From assembly GCF_029581195.1 (NCBI RefSeq), contig NZ_CP120737.1, positions 6,115,001 to 6,179,000 of the forward strand: DNA of 64,000 nt, written 5' to 3'. Position 1 is the first letter of the stretch; each line of letters starts with the position of its first letter. Under the pieces are notes generated by a model. That model was not told where the DNA came from. It did no database searches and was given only the letters and a program-made list of their open reading frames with translations. Positions 42,313 to 51,647 of the stretch are shown piece by piece. The translations under genes were made by a program, and so were the position numbers. This stretch comes from Solwaraspora sp. WMMD791. Its GTDB lineage: Bacteria > Actinomycetota > Actinomycetes > Mycobacteriales > Micromonosporaceae.

Positions 42313-43086
42313 TCAGTAGGTGATCAGTGTGCGGGCGGCGCGGACCTGCGCGGCGGCGGCCCGCAGCGCCTCGACGATCCGGGCCTCGACGGCGGTGTCC
42401 CACCTGGTCGACGGAATGGAAAGGCTGATCGCGTCGACCGCCGGCTGGCGCAACGGCATCGCCATCGCGACGCAGACGATGCCCTCGGTGTTCTCCTCGC
42501 GATCGATCGCGTAACCGCGGTCGCGAATGTCCGCCAGCGCGGCGTGCAGGGTGGCCGGGTCCTCGATCGTGTGCGGGGTCATCCGGCGCAGCGGCCAGGT
42601 CAGCAGCCGGTCGACGGTGTCGTCGGGGTGTTCGGCGAGCAGCGCCTTGCCGAGCGCTGTCGCATGGGCCGGCAGGTGCCGTCCGATCGCGCTGTACAGC
42701 CGCAACGGGTGGATCGACTCGCGTTTGGCCAGGTAGACGACGTGTGGCCCATCCAGCCGACCGAGGTGGACGGTCTCGCCGAACTGACCGGCCAGCTCGT
42801 CCAGGACGGTGTCGAGCAGGCTGACCGCGTCGTCTGCGGCGAGGTAGGCGGCGCCGACCTGGAGCGCGCGGACCCCCAGCCCGAACCGGGTGCCGGTCGG
42901 ATCGGTCTCCACCCAGCCGCGCTGCAGCATCGTGCGCAGGATCCCGTGCAGGCTGCTCTTCGGGATCTCCAGCAGACGGGCCAGGTCGCCCAGGGACTGC
43001 CGACCGGGCGCGGCGGCCAGTGCCTCCAGCACCTCCAGCGTGCGACCGGCGGACTTTACCGGTTGGAATCCATCGCGCACCGTCAT
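42313..43086 (-). CDS. IclR-family transcriptional regulator
   Basis: 257 residues. The N-terminal winged helix (SAGRTLEVLEALAAAPGRQSLGDLARLLEIPKSSLHGILRTM) is followed by the IclR effector domain (YAIDREENTEGIVCVAMAMPL; AISLSIPSTRW). It is divergent from eda-kdgK and is very probably their repressor, responding to 2-keto-3-deoxygluconate or a precursor. The ATG at 43086 is 7 nt after TACAGT on the minus strand (complement of 43094-43099), a leaderless layout. Confidence 0.9.
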   Translation of the reverse strand: MTVRDGFQPVKSAGRTLEVLEALAAAPGRQSLGDLARLLEIPKSSLHGILRTMLQRGWVETDPTGTRFGLGVRALQVGAAYLAADDAVSLLDTVLDELAGQFGETVHLGRLDGPHVVYLAKRESIHPLRLYSAIGRHLPAHATALGKALLAEHPDDTVDRLLTWPLRRMTPHTIEDPATLHAALADIRDRGYAIDREENTEGIVCVAMAMPLRQPAVDAISLSIPSTRWDTAVEARIVEALRAAAAQVRAARTLITY

Positions 43087-43105
43087 GGCCGTCACTGTAG
43101 CCGGG

Positions 43106-43133
43106 TTGACAGCATCGATGCCTTGAGTATCGT
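43106..43133 (+). promoter_or_regulatory. Promoter of eda-kdgK
   Basis: TTGACA (43106-43111), a 16-bp spacer and TATCGT (43128-43133). The -10 box ends 7 bp before the GTG of eda, so the transcript would be leaderless or nearly so. Confidence 0.6.
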
Positions 43134-43145
43134 CACGTACGTGAC
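43132..43145. promoter_or_regulatory. 14-bp palindrome over the eda start codon
   Basis: GTCACGTACGTGAC is perfectly palindromic and covers the end of the -10 box and the GTG start at 43141. It is the obvious candidate operator for the divergent IclR regulator. Confidence 0.7.
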
Positions 43146-43824
43146 CAACGTTCAAGATGACGAACAGATACCCGAGCCGGTCGCCGCTGGTGACGTCACG
43201 TCGGTGATCGGTGCCGGGCGGATCGTCCCGGTGGTGGTGCTGGCCGACCCGACCGGTGCCGCGCCACTGGCCGACGCGCTGGCCGCTGGCGGGCTGCGTA
43301 CCGCCGAAGTGACCTTCCGGACCCCGGCGGCGGCCGACGCGATCGCGGCGATGGCCACCCGGACGGACATGGTGGTCGGAGCCGGCACGGTGCTCACCGC
43401 CGAGCAGGTCGACCGGGCCGTCGACGCCGGCGCCCGGTTCGTGGTCAGCCCCGGCTTCGGGCCCGCCGTGGTCCGCCGCTGCCAGCAGCGCGGGGTGCCG
43501 GTCTTCCCCGGCGTCGCCAGCGCCACCGAGATCCAGATGGCGCTCGACGCGGGCCTCGACACGGTGAAGTTCTTCCCGGCCGAGCAGCTCGGCGGGATCG
43601 GGATGGTCGCCGCCCTCGCCGCCCCGTTCCGCTCGGTGCGGTTCATTCCTACCGGCGGCGTCACCACCGCCAATTTTGCCGGCTACCTGGCCCACCCGGC
43701 GGTCCTCGCTGTCGGCGGCACCTGGATGGTCGCCCCGCGCCTGCTCGAGACCGGCGACTGGGCCGAAGTGACCCGGCTGACCGCCGCCGCCGTCGACGCG
43801 GCCCGGTCCGCAGCCCGATCCTGA
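43141..43824 (+). CDS. eda: 2-keto-3-deoxy-6-phosphogluconate (KDPG) aldolase
   Basis: 227 residues. GLRTAEVTFRTPAA holds the catalytic Glu, VGAGTVLTAEQ the phosphate loop, FVVSPGFGPAVVRRC the central strand, and DTVKFFPAEQLGG the Schiff-base Lys. It splits KDPG to pyruvate and glyceraldehyde 3-phosphate. GTG at 43141 is chosen because the promoter ends just upstream. It is 14 bp from kdgK, which supplies its substrate, so the pair completes 2-keto-3-deoxygluconate breakdown. Confidence 0.92.
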   Translation: MTNVQDDEQIPEPVAAGDVTSVIGAGRIVPVVVLADPTGAAPLADALAAGGLRTAEVTFRTPAAADAIAAMATRTDMVVGAGTVLTAEQVDRAVDAGARFVVSPGFGPAVVRRCQQRGVPVFPGVASATEIQMALDAGLDTVKFFPAEQLGGIGMVAALAAPFRSVRFIPTGGVTTANFAGYLAHPAVLAVGGTWMVAPRLLETGDWAEVTRLTAAAVDAARSAARS

Positions 43825-43838
43825 CAAGGAGCCCAGAG

Positions 43839-44966
43839 ATGTCCGGACAGCCACCCGCCGGGGCGCCGCCGCTGCGCCCCCGGCCAGCCACCGAATGCCG
43901 CTACGACCTGGTCTCGCTGGGCGAGATCATGCTGCGGCTCGACCCGGGCGAGGGGCGGGTCCGCACCGCACGCTCGTTCCGGGTCTGGGAGGGCGGTGGC
44001 GAGTACAACGTCGCCCGGGGCCTGCGCCGCTGTTTCGGCCTGCGTACCGCGGTGGTCACCGCGTTCGCCGACAACGAGGTCGGGCGGCTGCTGGAGGACC
44101 TGGTGCTGACCGGCGGGGTCGACACCTCGTACGTGCGCTGGCTGCCCTACGACGGGATCGGCCGCGCCGTGCGCAACGGACTGAACTTCACCGAGCGGGG
44201 CTTCGGGGTCCGGGGCGCGGTCGGCACCTCCGACCGGGGGCACAGCGCCGCCAGCCAGCTGCGCCCCGACGACGTCGACTGGGACCACCTGTTCGGCACG
44301 CTCGGTGTTCGCTGGCTGCACACCGGCGGCATCTACGCCGCGTTGTCCGAGACCACCCCGGAGACCATCGAGGCGGCCATGGTCGCCGCCCGTCGGCACG
44401 GCACGATCGTCTCGTACGACCTGAACTACCGGCCCAGCCTCTGGAAGGCCGTCGGCGGCCAGTCCCGGGCGCAGGAGGTCAACCGGCGGTTGGCCGGCTA
44501 TGTCGACGTCATGATCGGCAACGAGGAGGACTTCACCGCGAGCCTCGGGTTCGCCGTACCGGACACCGACGACAGCCTCTCCGAGCTGGAGGTGGCGAAC
44601 TTTCAGCGGATGATCACCGAGGTCACCGGGGCGTACCCGAACTTCGCGGTGGTCGCGACCACGTTGCGCACGGTCCGTACGGCGACGGTGAACGACTGGG
44701 GGGCGATCGCCTGGTCCGCCCCGACCGGCTTCGTCCAGGCCACCCACCGACCGGGACTGGAGATCCTGGACCGGGTCGGCGGCGGCGACAGCTTCGCCTC
44801 CGGGCTGGTCTACGGCCTGCTCGAAAAGGGCGACCTCGCGACGGCGGTCGAGTACGGCGCCGCGCACGGCGCACTGGCGATGACCACGGCCGGCGACACC
44901 TCGACAGCCAGCCTCAAGGAGGTGGAGGCACTGGTCGGCGGGGGCGGCGCGCGGGTGCAACGCTGA
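43839..44966 (+). CDS. kdgK: PfkB-family 2-keto-3-deoxygluconate kinase
   Basis: 375 residues. The PfkB fold is shown by LVSLGEIMLRLDP, FRVWEGGGEYNVARGL (substrate-side glycine pair) and ILDRVGGGDSFASGLVYGLL, the catalytic Asp region. WLHTGGIYAAL and VSYDLNYRPSLW also fit sugar kinases of the KdgK group. It phosphorylates KDG to KDPG, the substrate of the upstream aldolase. The ATG at 43839 has AAGGAG with 7-nt spacing. A hairpin terminator follows. Confidence 0.88.
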   Translation: MSGQPPAGAPPLRPRPATECRYDLVSLGEIMLRLDPGEGRVRTARSFRVWEGGGEYNVARGLRRCFGLRTAVVTAFADNEVGRLLEDLVLTGGVDTSYVRWLPYDGIGRAVRNGLNFTERGFGVRGAVGTSDRGHSAASQLRPDDVDWDHLFGTLGVRWLHTGGIYAALSETTPETIEAAMVAARRHGTIVSYDLNYRPSLWKAVGGQSRAQEVNRRLAGYVDVMIGNEEDFTASLGFAVPDTDDSLSELEVANFQRMITEVTGAYPNFAVVATTLRTVRTATVNDWGAIAWSAPTGFVQATHRPGLEILDRVGGGDSFASGLVYGLLEKGDLATAVEYGAAHGALAMTTAGDTSTASLKEVEALVGGGGARVQR

Positions 44967-44985
44967 GCGTGGACTCCCGCTGGCC

Positions 44986-45015
44986 CGATCCACCGGTTAA
45001 GATTTCCATCGGTGG
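44986..45015 (+). terminator. Terminator after kdgK
   Basis: ATCCACCG (44986-44993) and CGGTGGAT (45008-45015) pair perfectly around a 14-nt loop, 19 bp after the kdgK stop. The stem is followed by the T-rich ATTTCTCAT. Confidence 0.7.
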
Positions 45016-45146
45016 ATATTTCTCATCCATCTGATCCACGGACCGGCGCGTACAAACAGGGCGGAATGGGCCTACCGCAGGCGGTGTTGCCGGCAGTAGT
45101 CTCTTGGCTCCGATGAGTGTCTATTCCCCCGGAGGCGGCGCGGACC

Positions 45147-46262
45147 ATGGCTCAAGCACCCATGCGCGTGCTCGTCGTCGGTGCCAGTGTCGCCGGCCTG
45201 GCCGCGGCCCGAGCGCTGCGGCTGGCCGGGCTGCGGCCCGAGGTGGTGGAGAAGCTCGACCCGACCGTGGTGCCCACCGCCGGCATCTTCCTGCCCGGCA
45301 ACGCGATCCGCGCCCTGCGCGACCTCGGCCTGGACAGTCCGCTGCGCCCACTCGGGGCCGTCGTGCGTCGACAACGGTTCCTCGACGCCGCCGGCACCGA
45401 GTTGTGCGCCGTCGACCTCGATCGGCTCTGGCAGGGGGTCGGCCAGTGCCGGGCGCTGCCCCGGGCCGACCTGCACCGGGTGCTGCTCACCGGGGCCGGC
45501 GGCGCGGTCCGGCACCGGACCGAGGTCAGGGAGCTGGAGCTCGGCGACGAGACCACCAAGGTCGCGTTCGGCGACGGCTCGTTCGCCGAGTACGACCTGA
45601 TCGTCGGCGCCGATGGTCGGCGGTCGACGGTCCGGCAACTGGCCGAGCTGGGTGGCGCGCCGCATCCGGTCGGTCAGATCGCCTACCGCAGCGTGGTCAC
45701 CGGCGGCCCGGAGATCACCGAGTGGACCGCCCTGCTCGGCCGGCGCTGCGGCGTCGTGCTGACGCCGATGGGCTACGGGCGGACCTATCTGTACGCCGAC
45801 GAACGGCTACCGGCCGGGTCGGCGCCACCGGCCGACCCGCTGCTGCGGCTGCGGGAACTGCTCGCCGACTTCCGCGGCCCGGTCCCGGCCGTCCTGGACG
45901 CGGTGGAGAAGGTGCAGGTCGCCGTCACCGACGAGGTCGAGCTCGGCAGCTGGTCACGGGGGAACGTGGTCCTGGTCGGTGACGCAGCCCACGCCACCGC
46001 GCCGACCCTGTCACAGGGTGCGGCGATGGCGTTCGAGGACGCGCTGGTGCTGGCCGAGCTGGTCCGCGACCGACCCACCGTGGTCGAGGCGCTGGCCGGT
46101 TACGAGAGCCGCCGCCGGCCGCGTACCCGATGGGTGCTGGAGCGGACCCGCGACCGGGACCGGACCCGCGACGTCGCACCGCACCTTCGTGACCGGCTGC
46201 TGCGTGCCGAGGGCGGCCGGATCCTCGCCGACCACTACCGGCTGCTCGTCGATCCGGTGTGA
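45147..46262 (+). CDS. FAD-dependent monooxygenase
   Basis: 371 residues. VLVVGASVAGLAAARAL binds the ADP part of FAD, DLIVGADGRRSTVRQLA is the DG motif, and NVVLVGDAAHATAPTLSQGAAMAFEDA is the GD motif of class A flavin monooxygenases. It hydroxylates an aromatic or related substrate that cannot be named from sequence. The ATG at 45147 has GGAGG 11 nt upstream. A GTG at 45117, 14 nt after TAGTCT (45097-45102), is a possible longer start. A 13-bp tandem array begins 5 bp after the stop. Confidence 0.85.
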   Translation: MAQAPMRVLVVGASVAGLAAARALRLAGLRPEVVEKLDPTVVPTAGIFLPGNAIRALRDLGLDSPLRPLGAVVRRQRFLDAAGTELCAVDLDRLWQGVGQCRALPRADLHRVLLTGAGGAVRHRTEVRELELGDETTKVAFGDGSFAEYDLIVGADGRRSTVRQLAELGGAPHPVGQIAYRSVVTGGPEITEWTALLGRRCGVVLTPMGYGRTYLYADERLPAGSAPPADPLLRLRELLADFRGPVPAVLDAVEKVQVAVTDEVELGSWSRGNVVLVGDAAHATAPTLSQGAAMAFEDALVLAELVRDRPTVVEALAGYESRRRPRTRWVLERTRDRDRTRDVAPHLRDRLLRAEGGRILADHYRLLVDPV

Positions 46263-46267
46263 CGAGC

Positions 46268-46345
46268 CGGGCGGCTCTGCCCGGCGGCTCTGCCCGGCCG
46301 ATCTGCCCGGCCGCTCTGCCCGGCCGCTCTGCCCGGCGGCTAGGG
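46268..46345 (+). repeat. 13-bp tandem array after the FAD monooxygenase gene
   Basis: About six units of CCGGCGGCTCTGC and close variants run from 46268 to 46345, with a strict 13-bp period. Units at 46307 and 46320 are identical. The array begins 5 bp after the stop codon. Confidence 0.9.
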
Positions 46346-46491
46346 TGCCACCAAGCCGATGGTGACCCGGCCACGGGTGCGGGCACCCGGCGTGCGGACC
46401 CACCGTGAACGGGGACTATCCTGCCTGCGAGGCACGGCCAGCGGAGCACCAGCGCGGGCGCCGTGGGATTGACGAGAACCGGAGGCCATTC

Positions 46492-48252
46492 GTGACCACC
46501 GTCGCACCGAAGCCGATCGCGACCCGGCCCTTCCCGGTCCACCAGCCGGTCCGGGGCTCGGCCATGGCGCGGCTGCTGCGTACGACCGACGCGAAGCAGA
46601 TCGGGATCATGTACATGATCACCGCCTTCGTGTTCTTCATGATCGGCGGCCTGATGGCGCTGATCATGCGGGCGGAGCTGGCCCAGCCCGGGATGCAGCT
46701 CCTCTCGCCGGAGCAGTACAACCAGCTGTTCACCATGCACGGCACGATCATGCTGTTGTTCTTCGCGACGCCGATCGTGTTCGCCTTCGCGAACTACATC
46801 ACGCCGATCCAGATCGGCGCCCCGGACGTGTCGTTCCCCCGGCTGAACAGCTTCGCCTACTGGCTGTACCTCTTCGGTGGCACGCTGGCCATGGGTGGCT
46901 TCCTGACCCCCGGCGGTGCCGCCGACTTCGGCTGGTTCGCCTACACCCCGTTGAGCAGCGTCGAGCACTCGCCCGGCGTCGGCGCCAACATGTGGATCGT
47001 CGGCCTGGCGATCTCCGGTCTCGGCACCATCCTCGGCGCGGTCAACATGATCACCACGATCCTGACGCTGCGCGCCCCCGGCATGACGATGTTCCGGATG
47101 CCGATCTTCACCTGGAACATCCTGGTCACCAGCCTCCTGGTGATCATGGTCTTCCCGCTGCTGGCGGCCGCGCTGTTCGCCCTCGCCGCCGACCGGATGC
47201 TCGGTGCCCACGTATACGCGCCGGAGACCGGCGGCCCGCTGCTGTGGCAGCACCTTTTCTGGTTCTTCGGCCACCCCGAGGTCTACATCGTCGCGCTGCC
47301 GTTCTTCGGCATCATCAGCGAGGTCATCCCGGTCTTCTCCCGCAAACCGATCTTCGGCTACAAGGGTCTGGTCGGCGCGACGATCGCGATCGCCGCGCTG
47401 TCGATGAGCGTCTGGGCGCACCACATGTTCGCCACCGGGGCGGTGCTGCTGCCCTTCTTCAGCTTCCTGAGCTTCCTGATCGCCGTACCGACCGGGATGA
47501 AGTTCTTCAACTGGATCGGCACCATGTGGCGGGGCCAGATCAGCTTCGAGACCCCGATGCTCTGGGCGATCGGCTTCCTGGTGACCTTCCTCTTCGGCGG
47601 CCTGTCGGGCGTGCTGCTGGCCAGCCCGCCGATCGACTTCCACGTCTCGGACTCGTACTTCGTCGTCGCGCACTTCCACTACGTGCTGTTCGGCACGATC
47701 GTGTTCGCGGTGTTCGCCGGCATCTACTTCTGGTTCCCGAAGTTCACCGGGCGGATGCTCGACGAGCGGCTCGGCCGAGTGCACTTCTGGCTGACCTTCG
47801 TCGGTTTCCACACCACCTTCCTGGTGCAGCACTGGCTCGGTGCCGAAGGCTTCCCCCGCCGGTACGCCGACTACCAGGCGATCGACGGTTGGACCACGCT
47901 GAACATGATCTCCACGGTCGGCTCGTTCGTCACCGGCATCTCGACGCTGCCGTTCCTGTACAACGTGTGGAAGTCGTACAAGGCCGGCCCGCTGGTCAAC
48001 GTCGACGACCCGTGGGGCCACGGTAACTCCCTGGAATGGGCCACCAGCTCCCCGCCGCCGCTGCGCAACTTCGACCGGATGCCCAGGATCCGGTCCGAGC
48101 GGCCGGCGTTCGACCTGAAGTTCCCGGAGCTGGCCGCCGGACACCAGTCGGTGGCCGGGCCGCCGGAGGGCGGCGCCAAGCCGCTGACCAGCGAATCCGA
48201 CGGTGGTGCCACGTACCAGGAGGACACCGCGACCAACGTCGACAAACACTGA
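46492..48252 (+). CDS. ctaD: Cytochrome c oxidase subunit I
   Basis: 586 residues with twelve membrane segments. The low-spin haem ligand lies in [10 protein letters not shown], the CuB His and cross-linked Tyr in [11 protein letters not shown], the other CuB ligands in [10 protein letters not shown], and the high-spin haem ligands in VVAHFHYVL. It forms the catalytic core of the aa3 oxidase in the cytoplasmic membrane. The GTG at 46492 has GGAGG 6 nt upstream. No other oxidase subunits are adjacent, which is usual for actinobacterial ctaD. A TATCCT box at 46417-46422 could be the promoter. Confidence 0.96.
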   Translation: MTTVAPKPIATRPFPVHQPVRGSAMARLLRTTDAKQIGIMYMITAFVFFMIGGLMALIMRAELAQPGMQLLSPEQYNQLFTMHGTIMLLFFATPIVFAFANYITPIQIGAPDVSFPRLNSFAYWLYLFGGTLAMGGFLTPGGAADFGWFAYTPLSSVEHSPGVGANMWIVGLAISGLGTILGAVNMITTILTLRAPGMTMFRMPIFTWNILVTSLLVIMVFPLLAAALFALAADRMLGAHVYAPETGGPLLWQHLFWFFGHPEVYIVALPFFGIISEVIPVFSRKPIFGYKGLVGATIAIAALSMSVWAHHMFATGAVLLPFFSFLSFLIAVPTGMKFFNWIGTMWRGQISFETPMLWAIGFLVTFLFGGLSGVLLASPPIDFHVSDSYFVVAHFHYVLFGTIVFAVFAGIYFWFPKFTGRMLDERLGRVHFWLTFVGFHTTFLVQHWLGAEGFPRRYADYQAIDGWTTLNMISTVGSFVTGISTLPFLYNVWKSYKAGPLVNVDDPWGHGNSLEWATSSPPPLRNFDRMPRIRSERPAFDLKFPELAAGHQSVAGPPEGGAKPLTSESDGGATYQEDTATNVDKH

Positions 48253-48275
48253 CCGACCTCAGTTCGGCATCCGAC

Positions 48276-48304
48276 GCGGCCCCGGGTGATCTGCCCGGGG
48301 CCGC
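48276..48304 (+). terminator. Terminator after ctaD
   Basis: GCGGCCCCGGG (48276-48286) and CCCGGGGCCGC (48294-48304) form a perfect 11-bp stem with a 7-nt loop, 23 bp past the ctaD stop. Confidence 0.8.
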
Positions 48305-48335
48305 GGTCGTGTGCGCTGGCGGACCGGTCCAACGT

Positions 48336-48359
48336 GGGGCTGACGACGGGGCTGACGAC
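48336..48359. repeat. 12-bp tandem repeat x2 beside the MFS gene stop
   Basis: GGGGCTGACGAC occurs at 48336-48347 and 48348-48359, ending 4 bp before the 3' end of the MFS gene. Confidence 0.8.
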
Positions 48360-48363
48360 CGGG

Positions 48364-49620
48364 TCAGCGCTGGGCCGGCCCGGTCCGCGCCGTCGACCCG
48401 GCCGTCGCCGTAGTTGTCGCCGTCGCCCGCTGTGGCTGTGGCTGCACCGGCCGCGGCCGGTGCCGGTGGCGCAGGACCAGCAGCGGCAACGCCAGCAACA
48501 GGCCGGCGGTGCCGACAGCGGCGAACCCCCAGGTCGGGGTGCTGGCGTCGATCACCGCGCCGGTCAGCGGCGCGCCGACCGCCATCCCGACGGTCATCGC
48601 CGACCCGTGCAGACCCATCGCCTCGCCGCGTACCGCCGCCGGCGCCAGCCGGCTGACCGCGTCCGACGTCGCGGCGATCGTCGGCGCGCAGAGCAGGCCG
48701 GCCGGGGCCAGCGCCAGCCCGAGCGTCCACCAGGATCCCGCACCGAGCCCGACCGGGATCGTGGCGACGGCCAGCGCCACCATCAGCCCGACCGGCGGCA
48801 TCCCGCGCCGGGCCGCGCCGTAGGCGAACCCGCCGACCAGGGAGTAGGCGCCCCAGGCGGCGAGCACCACGCTGCTGAGGGCCAGTTGGTCACTGGCGCG
48901 CAGTGCGGCGATCAACGCCACGTCGGTGCCGCCCAGCACCAGGGTCGACGCCGCGCCGACCGCCAGCACGCCGAGCAGGTGCGGGGTGAGCCACTCGCGG
49001 CGGGCGATGCGTACGCCGGTCCGGACCGGCTCCTCGTGCCGGGCCCGGATCGGTGGGTCGACGGCGAACAGCGCCGACCCGGCGGCGACCAACCCGGCAC
49101 CGACCGCGAGGATCGCCACCCGGGGGGAGACCGCAGTGGCGAGCAGCACCGCCAGCGCCGGTCCGATCATGAAGGACAGCTCGACCGACATCGAGTCCAG
49201 GGCGTACGCCGGGCGGCGCTGCGCGGCCGGGACCAGCGCGGCCAGCGACTGCCGGATCACCGAGAACACCGGCAGGCTGAGCAGGCCGGCGAGGACCGCG
49301 GCGACCAGCAGCGCGGGGTACGGCAACGCCTGCGCGACCGCCCAGAAGGTGCCCTGGGCGACCACCGAGCCGGCCAGCACCGGGCGTAACCCGTGCCGGT
49401 CGACCAGCCGACCCAGCACCGGCGCGCCGATCGCGGCCCCGACGGTCAACGCGGTGCCGGCCAGACCCGCTGCGGCATAGCCTCGGCGCAGCTCCAGCAC
49501 GACGTACAGGGTCAGCGCCACGCCGGCGGCGGTGTTGGGCATCCGGGCCAGCACCGACAGCGCCAGCAGCCGGGCCACGCCGGGCAGCGCCAGTGCCTCC
49601 CGGTAAGGGGTCAGGGTCAT
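48364..49620 (-). CDS. MFS transporter
   Basis: 418 residues with about twelve membrane segments. VLGRLVDRHGLRPVL is the loop 2-3 signature of the major facilitator superfamily, and the N-terminal half has the SFMIGPALAVLLA segment common in drug-efflux types. A Thr/Ala-rich C-terminal tail follows. The ATG at 49620 has GGAGG 10 nt upstream. It lies downstream of pncA in the same direction, so it may carry a pyridine compound, but the substrate is not evident. Confidence 0.85.
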   Translation of the reverse strand: MTLTPYREALALPGVARLLALSVLARMPNTAAGVALTLYVVLELRRGYAAAGLAGTALTVGAAIGAPVLGRLVDRHGLRPVLAGSVVAQGTFWAVAQALPYPALLVAAVLAGLLSLPVFSVIRQSLAALVPAAQRRPAYALDSMSVELSFMIGPALAVLLATAVSPRVAILAVGAGLVAAGSALFAVDPPIRARHEEPVRTGVRIARREWLTPHLLGVLAVGAASTLVLGGTDVALIAALRASDQLALSSVVLAAWGAYSLVGGFAYGAARRGMPPVGLMVALAVATIPVGLGAGSWWTLGLALAPAGLLCAPTIAATSDAVSRLAPAAVRGEAMGLHGSAMTVGMAVGAPLTGAVIDASTPTWGFAAVGTAGLLLALPLLVLRHRHRPRPVQPQPQRATATTTATAGSTARTGPAQR

Positions 49621-49709
49621 CGACGGTGTTACCTCCGGCCGGCATCATGCCCGCCGGGTACGACATCGGCCAGCGGTTTCCGGTGCCGGCCGGGGTGCCG
49701 GCCGCCGGG

Positions 49710-50294
49710 TCAGGCCGGCCGCAGCACCGGTACGCCGGTCAACGTCACGCCGGCGGCACGCATGGTGTCCAACGCCACCTCGGTGGTGTCCCGGGCCACC
49801 CCGGCGGTCAGGTCGAGCAGCACCGTGGTGTCGAACCCGGCACGGGCGGCGTCCAGCGCGGTCGCCCGTACACAGTGATCGGTTGCGATGCCGACGACGT
49901 CGACCCCGGTGACGCCGCGCTCGCGCAGCCAGTCGGCCAGGCCGACGCCGTCGTCGGTGCGGCCCTCGAAACCGGAGTACGCGGCGGCGAACTCGCCCTT
50001 GTGGAACACCGCCTCGATCCGCTCGGTGGTCAACCCCGGGTGGAAGTCGACCCCGCCGGTGCCCACCACACAGTGCGCCGGCCAGGAATCGACGTAGTCC
50101 GGTGGGTCGCCGAAGTGCGCGCCCGGGTCGACGTGGTAGTCCTTGGTCGCGACCACGTGCCGCCAGCGCTGTGCCGGTGCCTGCGCGACGGTACGGGAGA
50201 TGCCCGCCGCGACGTCCGCGCCGCCCCCGACGGCGAGTGAGCCGCCTTCGCAGAAGTCGTTCTGTACGTCGACGATGATCAGTGCCCGGTGCAT
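49710..50294 (-). CDS. pncA: Nicotinamidase
   Basis: 194 residues. The catalytic triad is Asp in IIVDVQNDFCEG, Lys in VFHKGEF, and Cys in GIATDHCVRAT. Metal ligands are in TKDYHVDPGAHFGD and SWPAHCVVGT. It deamidates nicotinamide to nicotinate, which the adjacent pncB product then uses. The ATG is at 50294. It lies 66 bp after pncB, separated by a 25-bp tandem repeat. Confidence 0.93.
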   Translation of the reverse strand: MHRALIIVDVQNDFCEGGSLAVGGGADVAAGISRTVAQAPAQRWRHVVATKDYHVDPGAHFGDPPDYVDSWPAHCVVGTGGVDFHPGLTTERIEAVFHKGEFAAAYSGFEGRTDDGVGLADWLRERGVTGVDVVGIATDHCVRATALDAARAGFDTTVLLDLTAGVARDTTEVALDTMRAAGVTLTGVPVLRPA

Positions 50295-50335
50295 ACCTGT
50301 CCTTCCTGTTCCGCCCGCTGTCAGTGGGTCCGACG

Positions 50336-50385
50336 TCAGTCGGCCGGCACGATGGTGACCTCAGTCGGCCGGCACGATGGTGACC
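50336..50385 (-). repeat. 25-bp perfect tandem repeat x2 carrying the pncB stop codon
   Basis: Units 50336-50360 and 50361-50385 are identical. On the minus strand, the first-read unit encodes the last residues of PncB (TIVPAD) and its TGA; the second unit repeats that stop 25 bp later. Confidence 0.95.
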
Positions 50386-51647
50386 GGAATCGCCGGATCC
50401 CCGGCGGACAACTTCAGCCCTTCCCACGGAATCGAGATCAGGCAGCGCCGCAGGTGCTCCCGGGAGTCGGCCAGGGTGGGCCGGCCCAACGGTTCGCCGG
50501 CGGCGACGAAGGAGCGCTGCAGCACCCGGTCGCCGTTCACCCGGTCCGGTACGCCCTGTGAGACCACGATCTCCTCGATGGCGGTGCCGGTCGGCTTGTG
50601 GCGGCGTACCGCCACCTTCCGGCCGCCGACGGTGGCCTTGTTCTCCGAACGCTTCACCACCGGCCGGCCGTCGACCTCGACCAGCTTGTAGACCAGCCCG
50701 GCGGTCGGGGCGCCGGAGCCGGTCACCACGGCGGTGCCGGCACCGTACATGTCGACCGGCTCGGCGGCGAGCGCCGCGATCGCGTACTCGTCCAGGTCGC
50801 CGGAGACGATGATCTTCGTCTCGGTGGCACCGAGCGAGTCGAGCAGCTCCCGGGACTGCTGGGCCAGCACCGACAGGTCACCGGAGTCGATCCGGATCGC
50901 CCGCAGCTCCGGCCCGGCCACCGCGATCGCGTTGCGGATGCCGTCGCTGATGCTGTACGTGTCGACCAGCAGCGTCGTGTCCCGCCCATGGGTGGCCACC
51001 TGGGAGGCGAACGCGGCCCGTTCGTCGTCGTGCAGCAGGGTGAACGCGTGCGCCGAGGTGCCCGCCGTCGGGATGCCGAACCGCTCGCCGGCGGCCAGGT
51101 TCGACGTCGCGGTGAAGCCGGCCAGGTACGCCGCCCGCGCCGCCGCCACCGCCGCCTGCTCATGGGTACGCCGTGAACCCATCTCGATCACCGCCCGGCC
51201 GCGGGCGGCGGTCACCGACCGGGCCGCCGCCGCCGCGACCGCGCAGTCGTGGTTGAGCACCGACAGCACCAGCGTCTCCAGCAGCACGCACTCGGCGAAG
51301 GTGCCGGAGACGGTGAGGATCGGCGAGTTCGGGAAGAACAGTTCGCCCTCGGCGTACCCGTCGATGTCGCCGGTGAACCGGTAGTCCGCCAGCCACCGGG
51401 CGGTCTCCGCGTCGACCACGCCACGCTCGCGCAGGTGCCCGAGGGTGTCTTCGTCGAACCGGAACTCACCGATCAGGTCGATCAACCGACCGGTGCCGGC
51501 GACAACGCCGTAGCGTCGGCCGGTCGGCAGCCGGCGGGCGAAGACCTCGAACACGCACTGCCGGTGCGCGCTGCCGTCGGCCAGCGCGGCGGCCAGCATG
51601 GTCAGCTCGTAGTGGTCGGTCAGCAGCGCGGGACTGGAGCTGGTCAC
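50361..51647 (-). CDS. pncB: Nicotinate phosphoribosyltransferase
   Basis: 428 residues. LLTDHYELTMLAAAL at the start, EMGSRRTHEQAAVAAARAAYLAGFTATSN, and AIRIDSGDLSVLAQQSRELL are conserved in this family, with the phosphoribosyl-binding GDLDEYAIAAL and YGAGTAVVTG further on. It makes nicotinate mononucleotide from nicotinate and PRPP. The GTG at 51647 overlaps the stop of the LAL regulator gene as GTGA, but a TACAGT box (complement of 51654-51659) 6 nt upstream also suggests its own leaderless promoter. Confidence 0.94.
   Translation of the reverse strand: MTSSSPALLTDHYELTMLAAALADGSAHRQCVFEVFARRLPTGRRYGVVAGTGRLIDLIGEFRFDEDTLGHLRERGVVDAETARWLADYRFTGDIDGYAEGELFFPNSPILTVSGTFAECVLLETLVLSVLNHDCAVAAAAARSVTAARGRAVIEMGSRRTHEQAAVAAARAAYLAGFTATSNLAAGERFGIPTAGTSAHAFTLLHDDERAAFASQVATHGRDTTLLVDTYSISDGIRNAIAVAGPELRAIRIDSGDLSVLAQQSRELLDSLGATETKIIVSGDLDEYAIAALAAEPVDMYGAGTAVVTGSGAPTAGLVYKLVEVDGRPVVKRSENKATVGGRKVAVRRHKPTGTAIEEIVVSQGVPDRVNGDRVLQRSFVAAGEPLGRPTLADSREHLRRCLISIPWEGLKLSAGDPAIPVTIVPAD

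Noticed and set aside
46268-46345. 13-bp array considered as CRISPR
   Set aside because: Units are contiguous with no spacers, far shorter than CRISPR repeats, and no cas genes are near.
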